Source: Acholeplasmatales bacterium
Lineage (GTDB): Bacteria; Bacillota_I; Bacilli_A; Acholeplasmatales; Acholeplasmataceae
Reading direction: 5' to 3'
Assembly: GCA_003249785.1 (NCBI GenBank)
Contig: QKIB01000114.1
Span: 1 to 38,046, forward strand
DNA: 38,046 nucleotides
Positions 8,701 through 17,546 of this stretch are shown here, in pieces; the first letter of the stretch is position 1; every line of letters begins with the position of its first letter. The position numbers were made by a program, and so were the translations under genes. The notes below the pieces were generated by a model that searched no databases, had not been told where the DNA came from, and worked only from the letters and a program-made list of their open reading frames with translations.

Positions 8701-11700
8701 TTTCGGCATCGCTCAGTCTGTTTGTAGAAATGCCACCAACACGAGCTTCATCAGGAATCTTGCCTTCGTTGAGTGGATCGATTTGTTCGATGACTTTATC
8801 AGAAATGACTTGCTTCATGATGATGGAATCTACCAATACAAGAGCATTGACCTGTCCAACATTGATGTTGGTATCAATACTTGCAGCAGGTAATGTCAAA
8901 TCATTATTTGCCAGAATGACCATGGCATCAATCATCGAATCAATTTCCGAATCCAAGAATCGAGTTGTACCAGGAACTAATGCTTCAGTTGGAATAGTTA
9001 CTGTTCCAGTTAATGCATCTGTAACGGTATCCGATACCAATTGCTTGATGATATAAGACTCTGTACCTTTGAGTTGTACGGCTTGACCGACATTCACATC
9101 AGTACCGATTGCTGTTACTGGAACATCATCAACGGTTGGATATGTGATTGGATCATTGGTGACATTGCTTTGTGCTAAGATGAGCAATGCAGCAATCATC
9201 GCTTGTAATTCGGTATCTGTCAAACGGTTGTTTGTTGTAGGAACTGCGAGTTGATATGAAGCACCTAATAGAACAACATTACTTGATGATGAAAGTCCGT
9301 AAGCTGCATCTGGAATACTTGTTGTTGTACCTAAAGCATCAACAACAGCATCGGAGATGAGTTGTTTAATAATCACTGATGTCGTACCAGAAAGATTATC
9401 AACATCACCTACGGTGATTGTATTCATGTCAATACTGTCAATGGTCGCATTCGCATCATTGCCACTTAAAATATAGAGTGCATCAACGAGTGCATCGATT
9501 TCAGTTTGAGTCAACAAATTATCTGCTGGATCTCCTTCAAATGCATCAGCTGGAATGACTCCGGTTGCTGATGGATCTAGTGCATCAATGATAGCTTGTG
9601 ATAATAAAGATTGAACGATCGCTGAATCGGTTTGAGTTAGAACATCCGTGATATCGCCTATTGTAATTGTTGATGGATCAGGTGGGTTAGAAAGATCTGT
9701 GACACCTAAAATACTCATCGCGGTAAATGCATCTTCAACTTCGGTCTTCTTAATCATTGTGTCATAATCACCTGATGTTTCAAATGCTGTATCAGGTAAT
9801 GTCATTGTACTTTGATTTTTAATCATTAAATCAACAACCGTGTAAAGATATGTCGAATCTAAGACAATGCCAATATCTGTACTGGTTAAAGAAGTCACTG
9901 TATCCATGATATTCCCAGTATTATCAAAATTATCAATGCCCATGATGGTTAATCCATTGAACAAATTGTAGATTTCTTGTTCGGTCAATCGTGGTTCTGC
10001 ACTGCTCGTTAGAGCGATAGTTGGTATGCTAAAATCTGCAGATGTGAATTGTCCAGAACCAATTGTATCGATTACCTGAGGTGCAAGTAACAACTGAGAT
10101 ATTTTATCGTCCAAATAGATTGATGCTAAGAATCGATGCATGTCATCTTGTCCAGATAAATCCTCATTAGCGCCAACCATATTTACAAGCGTCGTAAATG
10201 GATCTGCTGAGGTATCGGTCAAATTAAGCATTGCAAATGAAATCATGAGATTATGTAATTCATCTTTGGTCATCAAACCATTTTCGACACCTGTTGTGCC
10301 TTGCGCATCAAGAGGAACACTCATATCAAGCGTGATTGGGTTATCACCAAACGCTCCTGAAAGTTGACTACCAACATAATTACCAAGTCCTTCATTTTCA
10401 AACATGCGACCTAAAATGATGTAGACATAATTTGATTCTATGAACTTTGTAAATTTATCATTGGCAGGATCTTGAGGATCAACCATGCCTGAAAAAGTAT
10501 CCATACTGATTGTGGATGGATTACCTAGAACAGCAAAAGATTTTAATAAACTGCTAACTTCTTCTGCTTTGACAGCACCTTCATTATCTAGTAACAATGG
10601 ATCGACTGCGAAGAAATTGTCATCAGCAACAAATAAATCCTGTGCACCATTGATTTTAGATACGAGTGATGCTTGCATATCAGGATTTAGTAGCGCATCA
10701 CTAACCATACCTCTGATAATTGTGATATTGCCGAGTGCATCCAAACTACTATCATCAAGTTGACTGTATGCATCGAGATATGCACTGGTTCCACCTGCAT
10801 TCTTCACATCACCTAGAGTAGTTGCATTCATGGAATCAAATGCATCAGTAGCAACAATTGCCAAACCATTGATAAGTTCAACAATCATGCCTTGAGCGAG
10901 CATATCACCATCCATGGCAATCGCTGGTGTGGTCAGGGCATAACCTAAAGATGTTTCTGTTGAAGCACCTAAGGTATTGATAATATTGACCAGACTGGTT
11001 CTTAGGATTTGTGATGAATCCAGACTGTCAAATGCTGCATGTGCCTTGACGGGATCTGCGTATTGTGTAAATATGGAGACCGGTGCTGTTGACGTATCTG
11101 CCATCATAGCTTGTACATCATGTACAGATAAGGTTAAAGCACTAGACCCTTCAAACGATGCTCCCAAATCAAGGATGGCACCTAAAAAGGCGTTGACTTC
11201 TGTCTTCCATGTCGCACTTTCTGGACTTAGGTCTGCAAGGGTTGATGGAATCGCGATGTATTTCGACATGTTCGCATCTTGTGAGAACAAATCAATGTTA
11301 TAAGCAATATTCGTAAAGAGCAAGTTGGAATGGTTGTTCAAGTCTGTAGACATCAGATAGGACCTAAAGGTCTCATCTGCCAATAAAGGCGCAAAGTCAA
11401 TGTCTTCGAAACTTGCATAATCGCCAGCGTTATCATATGTATATTTTGCAGCATAATAAGCAAGACCTAAAATGGATGCGACATCATGACCGAGATCAAC
11501 GGTTGTTGGAACATACAGTTGGTCAATCGAGCTTGAGTCTTTTGCATATTGCAACGCAGTGACACCCATACGATCCAAAAGCTGCAAGCTATTGAATGAA
11601 TCTTCTAATGCTGAAAATTGTGTATCGTTTAATGATCCAAATTGTGAGAATAATTGAACCTTTTCATCCAAAGTCATCGTTGAAAAACTTTTAATTTCGG

Positions 11701-13486
11701 ACATACTGGTGAAATCATAAACAGATTCAACGATGGTTAGTAAATTATTAACTTCCTGTCCAAAATTGAAATCGACGACACCTGATGTTGGATCACTCAT
11801 CAATGCTTCATTGACCAAATCCTTAAGTTGTTGATCAGTAACAAATCGATCAACCAATGCTGGACTTGCGATTTCTAAAGCGATGTTCACGATTTGACTA
11901 TCTTCAAATACATGACTAACAATCGTTCTGACTGAATCCATATGATCAGTGATTGCACTATCGATAAAGCCCATTGTATCCGCTGAAGCTCCGAGTAAAT
12001 CGGATAAACCTAATTTGAATGCTTCAGTATAAATATCAGCAACATTAACGAATTCATCGTTCCAGTTAATATCAGCAACTGCAGTTTGGATATCATCTGC
12101 GAGTTCTGCACCAACATTATCACCAAATTGAGTATAAAGTCCATAATCAATACCAGCACTGAGCAAAATCAAAGACTGAAGTTGACCAACCGCCGCAATG
12201 ATATTACCGAATGCGGTCGCTTGATCTTGCGTCATGTTGGCAAGTGAATCAGGATTTTCCATATAACTCATCAGTTCATCGACTGATCCAAATTGAAGAA
12301 TCGCATCGACGATGCCATAGATATTCATGAATTCGACTGACCAGTCGATATTTGTGAATTCATTAAGTGCTGCTGCTGTTGCAGGGTCATCATAAGGATT
12401 GCTATATTGACTTGGCAAGAAATTCTTGAGTCCATATTCTGTAGCAAATGGAATCAGATAACTGAGTAAATCCGATTGACTGATATAAGTGAAGATTTGT
12501 TCGATATCTCCAAGGTTTGCACTAGATATGGTTGTATAGTCAAAATTACTATCTAAATACCCACCATCAATCAAGATACCGGCAATACCGACGATACCTT
12601 CAAGTTCTTCACCAAAATTCAGTTGGGCAACAGCCACACCTGCATCTTTAACTTGTGTAGTAAACACGCGATTGAAAATATATTGCTCAATAGGCTTTCC
12701 GCCAATTGTGATATCTTTCGTTATGGATGACAAACCACCTTGATTCATCTCGGAGATATTATTCAAAATATCTTGAATCTGAGAAGGTATGGCGATCAGA
12801 TTCTGATTACCGTCTGTACTTAAGGTCTGTACATTTTCATTCTCGACGGTGATGGCATCAGAGACACTTGCCACATACGAAGACAAGACCAAAATAGGGA
12901 TTAAAAAAATAAAAGCGACGACAAAGCCTCTGACGGCTCCCATCGCCCCTCCGAAAAAGCGTCCCAAAAGACTCTTCTTGAGTTTCTTGCTTGGAACAAA
13001 TTTCTTTGAATTGTTTTCGTTTTCCTGATATTCGATTTCTGCTTTTGCATTTTGTGATTTAAGGAAAGCTTTTTTGATCCCGTGTTTCCAAATTGGCTTG
13101 AAAATCGCGAGTGTCAGGAAAAACTTAATGACTGGGTAAAGCAGGATGTATGCAATGATTCTTAAAACTAGATCGGCAATTGCTACTGCAAATCCAACAA
13201 TCGCTGGATCTTCAGCGTACGATGCAAACTCGGTTGGAATCTGGAACCCTGTGTAATTCTGAACCATTTGTAAAACGGTTGGTATAGAGAGAACATTGTC
13301 AAAAACCCAATTGAATGAGATGTTTGCAACAATTAGAAGTGTAACCACCGTCATGATGAGACTGACCACCGTGTAATAGGTTGATTTCTTAGATCCTCTG
13401 GAAAATCCAATTAAAAAATGAATCCCTACAAAAAAGCCAATAATCCCCCATTGAATCATCACAAATGATGGTATACCTGATGGCAT
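5714..13486 (-). CDS. Giant CvpA-like membrane protein with a very long repeat ectodomain
   Basis: One uninterrupted frame of 2590 residues. The N-terminus is hydrophobic, with likely helices at 8-28, 37-57, 94-129 (one or two passes) and 177-204. A Lys-rich loop (about 130-176) precedes the last helix, and LGRFFGGAMGAVRGFVVAF resembles the CvpA (colicin V production) family signature. CvpA proteins are normally only about 160-190 residues. By the positive-inside rule the remaining roughly 2380 residues lie outside the cell. They consist of divergent helical repeats, are rich in Asp, Ser, Thr, Ile and Ala, and I saw no Cys. The last repeat is cut short and the protein ends in KNNN with no anchor. 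AAGGGTGAA lies 7 bases before the ATG. The gene has its own promoter and terminator, so it is a single-gene unit. Function unknown; adhesion, surface layer or envelope organisation are guesses. Confidence 0.9.
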   Translation of the reverse strand: MPSGIPSFVMIQWGIIGFFVGIHFLIGFSRGSKKSTYYTVVSLIMTVVTLLIVANISFNWVFDNVLSIPTVLQMVQNYTGFQIPTEFASYAEDPAIVGFAVAIADLVLRIIAYILLYPVIKFFLTLAIFKPIWKHGIKKAFLKSQNAKAEIEYQENENNSKKFVPSKKLKKSLLGRFFGGAMGAVRGFVVAFIFLIPILVLSSYVASVSDAITVENENVQTLSTDGNQNLIAIPSQIQDILNNISEMNQGGLSSITKDITIGGKPIEQYIFNRVFTTQVKDAGVAVAQLNFGEELEGIVGIAGILIDGGYLDSNFDYTTISSANLGDIEQIFTYISQSDLLSYLIPFATEYGLKNFLPSQYSNPYDDPATAAALNEFTNIDWSVEFMNIYGIVDAILQFGSVDELMSYMENPDSLANMTQDQATAFGNIIAAVGQLQSLILLSAGIDYGLYTQFGDNVGAELADDIQTAVADINWNDEFVNVADIYTEAFKLGLSDLLGASADTMGFIDSAITDHMDSVRTIVSHVFEDSQIVNIALEIASPALVDRFVTDQQLKDLVNEALMSDPTSGVVDFNFGQEVNNLLTIVESVYDFTSMSEIKSFSTMTLDEKVQLFSQFGSLNDTQFSALEDSFNSLQLLDRMGVTALQYAKDSSSIDQLYVPTTVDLGHDVASILGLAYYAAKYTYDNAGDYASFEDIDFAPLLADETFRSYLMSTDLNNHSNLLFTNIAYNIDLFSQDANMSKYIAIPSTLADLSPESATWKTEVNAFLGAILDLGASFEGSSALTLSVHDVQAMMADTSTAPVSIFTQYADPVKAHAAFDSLDSSQILRTSLVNIINTLGASTETSLGYALTTPAIAMDGDMLAQGMIVELINGLAIVATDAFDSMNATTLGDVKNAGGTSAYLDAYSQLDDSSLDALGNITIIRGMVSDALLNPDMQASLVSKINGAQDLFVADDNFFAVDPLLLDNEGAVKAEEVSSLLKSFAVLGNPSTISMDTFSGMVDPQDPANDKFTKFIESNYVYIILGRMFENEGLGNYVGSQLSGAFGDNPITLDMSVPLDAQGTTGVENGLMTKDELHNLMISFAMLNLTDTSADPFTTLVNMVGANEDLSGQDDMHRFLASIYLDDKISQLLLAPQVIDTIGSGQFTSADFSIPTIALTSSAEPRLTEQEIYNLFNGLTIMGIDNFDNTGNIMDTVTSLTSTDIGIVLDSTYLYTVVDLMIKNQSTMTLPDTAFETSGDYDTMIKKTEVEDAFTAMSILGVTDLSNPPDPSTITIGDITDVLTQTDSAIVQSLLSQAIIDALDPSATGVIPADAFEGDPADNLLTQTEIDALVDALYILSGNDANATIDSIDMNTITVGDVDNLSGTTSVIIKQLISDAVVDALGTTTSIPDAAYGLSSSSNVVLLGASYQLAVPTTNNRLTDTELQAMIAALLILAQSNVTNDPITYPTVDDVPVTAIGTDVNVGQAVQLKGTESYIIKQLVSDTVTDALTGTVTIPTEALVPGTTRFLDSEIDSMIDAMVILANNDLTLPAASIDTNINVGQVNALVLVDSIIMKQVISDKVIEQIDPLNEGKIPDEARVGGISTNRLSDAEIIAMAGALSVLAGHDDNVLVTAISTTVTVGQTQELKGTASYIIKQLVSDAVIDAIGAAKIPADAYIDSNPLNRLTDTEIDSMIDAIGILAGGDANTVVDSSNISTDVNIGQVNALNNLTSVITVKLISDAVIEAVTVAKVPNDAYLLDTPGNNLKPEEITAMIAALNILAQKNADDDPITYPSVNDVPVNLVSTNVTIGQAQSLDTSSTGSSIIKFVISDSIITMITAPKIPATAYNTTYTDRLSDQEITDMLGVLDVLGASTDLVSSISTDINVGQLHSLHASPSLIIEKLINDSIIDAVGSANVPIDAYVGEDSNNYLTAAEVSAMIDAIDILANNDMNALVSTISTNVTVGQAQSLDTSGTGSSIIKFIVSDSIITMIGSANVPASAYNTTYTDRLSDQEITDMLAILDTLGGPTDPVSTISTDITIGQLKSLQASPSLIITKLISDSIIDAVGLSNVPDDAYISDTPGNNLKSTEVSNMILALEVFAGSTVPGDHDSTVISTITTTNVTVAQTQSLSTNGSAIIKFIISDAVITMFGQANIPADAYHLTYTDRLSDEEIVAIANALSVLGSPNDSVSTISTNVTVGQTQALDTTATGSVIIKQMISDNVVTMLGAGRIPDTAYISSNPANRLTDSEIGYMQQSLLPLAGNDSNVLVSAITVTESTLSVATLKSFPDQSIILNRMISTAIITNLSNIPSESYVPASSEDLLRSEIDYLLDALDLLGIGTSGAGSINGSSITFADLYTISAYGESDALGYSPIIDHILSTPMISAVTDVRSGYDYGIPSTAYRNTYDLLHSEIVGLIDAMTTIGGVAPANYGTTYLSDVTIDTNAFDATMLSSLIALDKLIVYRMISKGIHDASLDNPDAYALIGDPNYDPDLNNPLIVPTPVLYDIKIDEMNGIVDAMNIFGITNLSTFSSSIDASALASLTDAEIDTLLDNTNTIVYYLIDDTVHNTPILMAQLVPSDFEGGNPLNRILRASLITLLKNNN
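5717..10800 (-). repeat. C-terminal (class B) protein repeat array of the giant gene
   Basis: About 16 clear and four more divergent units of roughly 78-115 residues. The core reads S-x-I-I-K-x-L-I-S-D-x-V-I, then I-P-x-D-A-Y, then N-R-L-T-D-x-E-I-x-x-M-I-x-A-L-x-I-L-A, then V-S-x-I-S-T-x-V-T-V-G-Q. Conservation is highest at about 6620-9740. Between 7000 and 8000 two subtypes alternate, giving a higher-order period of about 470 bp: the TTYTDRLSD subtype recurs near 7030, 7505 and 7975. Copies differ at many bases, so the duplications are not recent. Confidence 0.85.
11090..12625 (-). repeat. N-terminal (class A) protein repeat array of the giant gene
   Basis: Weaker repeats with a period near 95 residues. 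A recurring segment has an aromatic or Asn-Phe start, an acidic-hydrophobic pair and a helix: LNFGEELEGIVGIAG (about 289), IDWSVEFMNIYGIVD (about 380), INWNDEFVNVADIYT (about 473), FNFGQEVNNLLTIVE (about 573), VDLGHDVASILGLAY and TWKTEVNAFLGAILD. The pattern resembles the E-I-x-x-M-x-x-A-L helix of class B, so both classes may share an ancestor. Confidence 0.6.
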
Positions 13487-13522
13487 ATACGTTCACCCTT
13501 CTCTCCCTTTAGGTTTGTGTAT

Positions 13523-13551
13523 ATTTTATCAAATTACATTGATAAAGACAA
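13523..13551 (-). promoter_or_regulatory. Promoter of the giant gene
   Basis: On the minus strand TTGTCT (-35), exactly 17 bases, then TAAAAT (-10) preceded by TGA as an extended -10. It ends 37 bp before the ATG and lies between the cation efflux stop and the giant gene. Confidence 0.75.
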
Positions 13552-13600
13552 TGAGAAGTGCCTAAAGACACGAATTCTTAAGACATTCTTAACCGATTTC

Positions 13601-14491
13601 TTACTTTTTAGGGTACGGATTGACATGAACCATGCAATGAATCACTTCTGGAAAAGCTTCTTCCACTTTATGATGAACATGTTCTGCAATCTCATGTGCT
13701 TTCTCTAATGACAGTGTGGGTTCAACACCAATTTCTACATCCACATATTTTTGAACCATGTGTTTTCTTACTTTGAGATCATCAACTGATAAAACGCCAG
13801 AAACATTTAAAATAACGGATGATATGGCATCAATCTTCGCATCACTTGGAGCTTGATCAACAAGGTATGTGATTGCTTCTTTTAAGATTTGCAAAGCCAA
13901 TCTTAAAATAAAGAGACCAATAATCAATGAAGCAATATAGTCAAAAATAACCATATCAAGTTGAGATAACCCAATCCCAATCACTGAAAATAGTGTCGCC
14001 CATACGTCAATTAAATGGTTCTTCGCATCAGCCTTAAGTGCTGGACTTCCAGTTTTTCGACTGACAATCATGTAAAATCTAAACAATACAAATTTGATAA
14101 GAAGCGACAAAATGGAGACAATCAAAGTTATGAATGCTGGCGATGAATATCCACTTGGATTTTGGATGTAATCTACAATCGATTGAATGGATGTGTATCC
14201 AATAAAAAGTGATGTAAAGAAAAAGATAAACCCTAGTGCAAAATAACCGATTCCTTCAAATTTCTCATGCCCATAAGGATGGTTGTGATCGGGTTTCTTG
14301 GTTGCAATTTTCATAATAACCAAAAGCATGATACTAATAAAAACGTCCGAAGATGAATTTAAACCATCACTGGTTAATGCTTCAGAATGTCCAATGATAC
14401 CTGTGATTACTTTGAGTAATGCGAGGATGATATTGACAATGAGACCGATCGTAATTGCTCGAACGATCAACGCGTTATTTTTTTCTTTCAT
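13601..14491 (-). CDS. Cation diffusion facilitator family metal efflux protein
   Basis: A 296-residue CDF transporter, expected to export divalent metal ions (Zn, Fe, Mn or Co) in exchange for protons. About six membrane helices fill residues 10-210. TM2 carries SDGLNSSSDV, the D-x(6)-D form that supplies metal ligands, HPYGHEKFE follows in the cytoplasmic loop, and TM5 carries NHLIDVW with the HxxxD pair. The cytoplasmic C-terminal domain (about 210-296) has YVDVEIGVEP and several His (HEIAEHVHH). It overlaps the end of dnaE by 17 bp with AGAAGG at good spacing, so it is cotranscribed with dnaE. The metal cannot be told from the sequence. No convincing terminator is visible after it. Confidence 0.93.
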   Translation of the reverse strand: MKEKNNALIVRAITIGLIVNIILALLKVITGIIGHSEALTSDGLNSSSDVFISIMLLVIMKIATKKPDHNHPYGHEKFEGIGYFALGFIFFFTSLFIGYTSIQSIVDYIQNPSGYSSPAFITLIVSILSLLIKFVLFRFYMIVSRKTGSPALKADAKNHLIDVWATLFSVIGIGLSQLDMVIFDYIASLIIGLFILRLALQILKEAITYLVDQAPSDAKIDAISSVILNVSGVLSVDDLKVRKHMVQKYVDVEIGVEPTLSLEKAHEIAEHVHHKVEEAFPEVIHCMVHVNPYPKK

Positions 14492-17462
14492 CTTGAGTAC
14501 CTTCTGGAATAGATTTTATGGATTCAACAACATAAGTGATTTGGTTTCTGTATTGATTTTCTCTGAGTTTAAATATCCTAACATCATTTGTTAAAACATC
14601 AAGATACTTGGAATAAACTTCAGAAAATATGGTCGCTTCTATTTGAAGTTCCCCATCATCCAACTCGACAAACGCCATGGGTTTACCTTGTTTGGTCTTG
14701 ATCGTTCTCATTTTCTTGATATATGCCAACGTTTCAATGGCGTGCTTTACTTTCAAACTAGATAATGGCAACAAATTAAATGTTTCCATTAACTGTTCAT
14801 AAGCTTTCATAGGACTATAAGTCAAATTAAAACCTAATGCTTCTTTTTCAAATGCTGCTTTTTCAGCAAATGTATAATCTTTTGAAATCTGCATCTTGAA
14901 GTCAGTGACATAGAGTTCATACCCCGCATCTTCAAGTTGACGATGATCCATCATGGTCTGATGATTGAGTCCAAAAATATCCAAAGTTCCGCTATGGATC
15001 AACATTTCGATATTTCGATCATTGAGATCTTTTTTCATTCTGAGTTTGAAGTTTTGATAATCAGTAAATGCACCGTTTTTTCTTTCATCTAGAATTTTCT
15101 GAACAGAAAGTTTACCTAAACTCTTGATTGCGAGTAATGGCATATAGATCTTATTGTCATGCATGATGTATTGATCGGTTGATAAGTCAATCGATGGTGG
15201 CATCATTTCAATCTGGTGTTTCTTGACTTCATTGATATAATCCAAGGTCAAGGTATCATTGCCGATGACATTTGACATGAGAACTGTCATAAAATAAGAG
15301 AAATAATTGGCTTTGAGATAAGCCATTTGATACGCAACAATCGCATATGCGACACTATGGCTTCGATTGAATCCATAATCAGCAAATTTAACAATATAAT
15401 CATAGATTTGTTCACCGATTTTTGCATCATAAGCTTTCATCGAACATTTTTCAATGAATCGTTTACGCTCAAATTCCAGGATTTCCTTGTTTTTCTTGGA
15501 AATACCACGTCTGAGTAAATCTGCTTCTGCTAAGGAATAACCCGCAAATTCAGATGCGATGCGCATGATTTGTTCCTGATAAACAATGATGCCATAAGTA
15601 GGTTTTAGTATAGATTCAAGTTTAGGATGAATGTATTCAAATGGTTTTCCGTTTCTTCTTTCGATGTATTCATCGATATTATCCATAGGGCCTGGACGGT
15701 ATAGAGCTAAGATTGCGACCAAATCTTCAAATGTATTGGGTTTGAGTTTTCGAAGAACAGCACGCATGCCAGAAGATTCCAACTGGAATAAGCCGCTGGT
15801 TTCAGCACTTTCCAAAAGTCGATATGTCGTTTGATCATTGAAATCAAGATCCATCAAATTGATGGTTGTTCCTTCAATTTTAATCATAGATAAAACTTCA
15901 TCAATCACAGCAAGATTACGGATACCTAAAAAGTCGATCTTCAACAAGCCTAAAGCTTCCAAATCTTTTTGTTCCCATTGACTTTGATAGAAATCATAGA
16001 GCCCTTTTTGCATAGGAATATGATTTAAAAGGTCTTCTTCAGAGAGAATCATGCCTGCGGCATGTGTTCCTGTATGTCTAGGCAGACCTTCAATTTTTTT
16101 AGAAACGTTAAGCAATCGCATCATTTCATCATCTGTCTCATCAATATCATCATTGATGACACGAGAAATGATACCTTTGATTCGTGAAGGATCGATTTTC
16201 ATGACCCGAGCGATATCCCGAATTGATGATCTTAATGCGAAGGTACCAAATGTCACGATGGAAGCGATATGATGATCCCCGTATTTTTCTTTGACATACT
16301 GCAAAACTTCATCTCGTTTGTTATCTGGAAAATCCATATCGATATCCGGCATACTGATACGTTCAGGATTTAAGAATCTTTCAAACAATAAATCATATTG
16401 AATAGGATCGACATCTGTGATACCCAAACAATAGGCAACCAAAGATCCCGCTGATGATCCACGCCCAGGACCAACCAAGATGCCATGCGTTTTAGCATAT
16501 TTAACAAAATCGTAGACAATCAGAAAATAGTTGTCAAAACCCATTTTATGAATCACAGAGAGTTCATATAATAAGCGTTTTTGATAAACCTTTTCATCAG
16601 CATTTTGAATTTTAGATAGTCGTTTTTTGAGTCCCACTTTGGCAAGTGAACTTAAAAATTGACTTGGTGTCCCCTGCTCGACAGGATAGATAGGCATCTG
16701 AAACACAGGTGGTTCCCATGTATAGGTGATGGTTTCAATCACATCAGAAAGACTATCAAAAACAAATAAATAATCAGAAAACATCTCCTTGAGTTCGTTT
16801 TGATCAAGCAGTTGATAATTCGCATCTTTGGGCATTTCATTTTTTTCATCATCAATCTTGATGAGTGCCTCATAGACATCACGATCTTCTTTTTCAAGAT
16901 ATGAAGTCTGATGAATAGGTAGCATTTTGATGCCAACCTGTTCGGAAAGTTGATAAAGTGTTGGAGCAACTTTCATTTCAGCATCAAAGGTATCGAGTGA
17001 TAACCCAAGGTAGAAATCATCAAACATGTTATTGAAATGCAATGTCCAATGTTTGGCTTGATCCAAATCACCTTTTTCAATCGATCGATCAATAATAGAA
17101 TCTGCACCAGAAGAAACAAAGATCAATCCTTCTTGATAAGTCTTCAGTTGTTCAAGATTGAATGTAGGTTCTGATTTTTCAAGTGATATTTTCAATAAAT
17201 GCTCGTAGCCAATTTGATTTTTGACATAGACTAAAAAACCCGTTTGATCCAGATCGGTCTCTACCGTCAGTTTCAGACCCAAAACAGGTTTGATGTTTTC
17301 GTTTTTAGCTTCTTTGTAGAGGGAGAGCATACCATGCATGTTCTCATCAGAAAGTGCGATAAACTGATATCCCTTCTTCTTTCCTTCCTTAATCAAGGAA
17401 GAAATGGGAATCGTGTTTTTCAGCATGCTATATGAACTTTGAAGATAGAGGATGCCAAACAT
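14475..17462 (-). CDS. dnaE: DNA polymerase III alpha subunit, DnaE type
   Basis: A C-family replicative polymerase of 995 residues. The ATG at 17462 is chosen because AGGTGAT lies 7 bases before it; the GTG four codons upstream is part of that site. GPGRGSSAGSLVAYCLG and PDIDMDFPD (near 373, with catalytic Asp residues) mark the palm. PRHTGTHAAGMI and YRPGPMDNI follow. A C-terminal OB-fold-like segment lies at about 880-970. The N-terminal PHP domain is degenerate: LYLQSSYSML and ALSDENMHG replace the His-bearing forms, so metal-dependent proofreading by PHP is unlikely. It is somewhat shorter than typical Firmicute DnaE (about 1100). It heads an operon with the cation efflux gene. Confidence 0.95.
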   Translation of the reverse strand: MFGILYLQSSYSMLKNTIPISSLIKEGKKKGYQFIALSDENMHGMLSLYKEAKNENIKPVLGLKLTVETDLDQTGFLVYVKNQIGYEHLLKISLEKSEPTFNLEQLKTYQEGLIFVSSGADSIIDRSIEKGDLDQAKHWTLHFNNMFDDFYLGLSLDTFDAEMKVAPTLYQLSEQVGIKMLPIHQTSYLEKEDRDVYEALIKIDDEKNEMPKDANYQLLDQNELKEMFSDYLFVFDSLSDVIETITYTWEPPVFQMPIYPVEQGTPSQFLSSLAKVGLKKRLSKIQNADEKVYQKRLLYELSVIHKMGFDNYFLIVYDFVKYAKTHGILVGPGRGSSAGSLVAYCLGITDVDPIQYDLLFERFLNPERISMPDIDMDFPDNKRDEVLQYVKEKYGDHHIASIVTFGTFALRSSIRDIARVMKIDPSRIKGIISRVINDDIDETDDEMMRLLNVSKKIEGLPRHTGTHAAGMILSEEDLLNHIPMQKGLYDFYQSQWEQKDLEALGLLKIDFLGIRNLAVIDEVLSMIKIEGTTINLMDLDFNDQTTYRLLESAETSGLFQLESSGMRAVLRKLKPNTFEDLVAILALYRPGPMDNIDEYIERRNGKPFEYIHPKLESILKPTYGIIVYQEQIMRIASEFAGYSLAEADLLRRGISKKNKEILEFERKRFIEKCSMKAYDAKIGEQIYDYIVKFADYGFNRSHSVAYAIVAYQMAYLKANYFSYFMTVLMSNVIGNDTLTLDYINEVKKHQIEMMPPSIDLSTDQYIMHDNKIYMPLLAIKSLGKLSVQKILDERKNGAFTDYQNFKLRMKKDLNDRNIEMLIHSGTLDIFGLNHQTMMDHRQLEDAGYELYVTDFKMQISKDYTFAEKAAFEKEALGFNLTYSPMKAYEQLMETFNLLPLSSLKVKHAIETLAYIKKMRTIKTKQGKPMAFVELDDGELQIEATIFSEVYSKYLDVLTNDVRIFKLRENQYRNQITYVVESIKSIPEGTQDERKK

Positions 17463-17482
17463 GAATTTTATCACCTAGTTCT

Positions 17483-17491
17483 ATTATATCA
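17483..17491 (-). promoter_or_regulatory. Extended -10 promoter of dnaE
   Basis: The minus strand reads TGATATAAT 20 bp before the dnaE ATG, giving a leader of roughly 14 bases. No clear -35 was found at 16-18 bp. The upstream flavodoxin terminator separates the units. Confidence 0.6.
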
Positions 17492-17513
17492 AAGGAATCT
17501 CATCTGTTTTATA

Positions 17514-17538
17514 AAAAAATGCCGAGTTGGCATTTTTC
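17514..17538 (-). terminator. Terminator of the flavodoxin gene
   Basis: AAAAATGCC and GGCATTTTT pair around AACTC on the minus strand, followed by T residues, 8 bp after the flavodoxin stop. Confidence 0.88.
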
Positions 17539-17546
17539 TATACAGA

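Noticed and set aside
6600-9760. A CRISPR-like repeat array
   Set aside because: The repeats are long, diverged, in frame and part of one protein; there are no short identical repeats with unique spacers.
5856-11303. Many plus-strand reading frames of 68-108 codons inside the giant gene
   Set aside because: They are antisense shadows of the repeat-rich coding sequence, lack ribosome sites and repeat with the same period.
13517-13708. A 63-codon plus-strand frame over the end of the cation efflux gene
   Set aside because: It is antisense to a clear gene end and to the giant gene promoter, with no ribosome site or family features.
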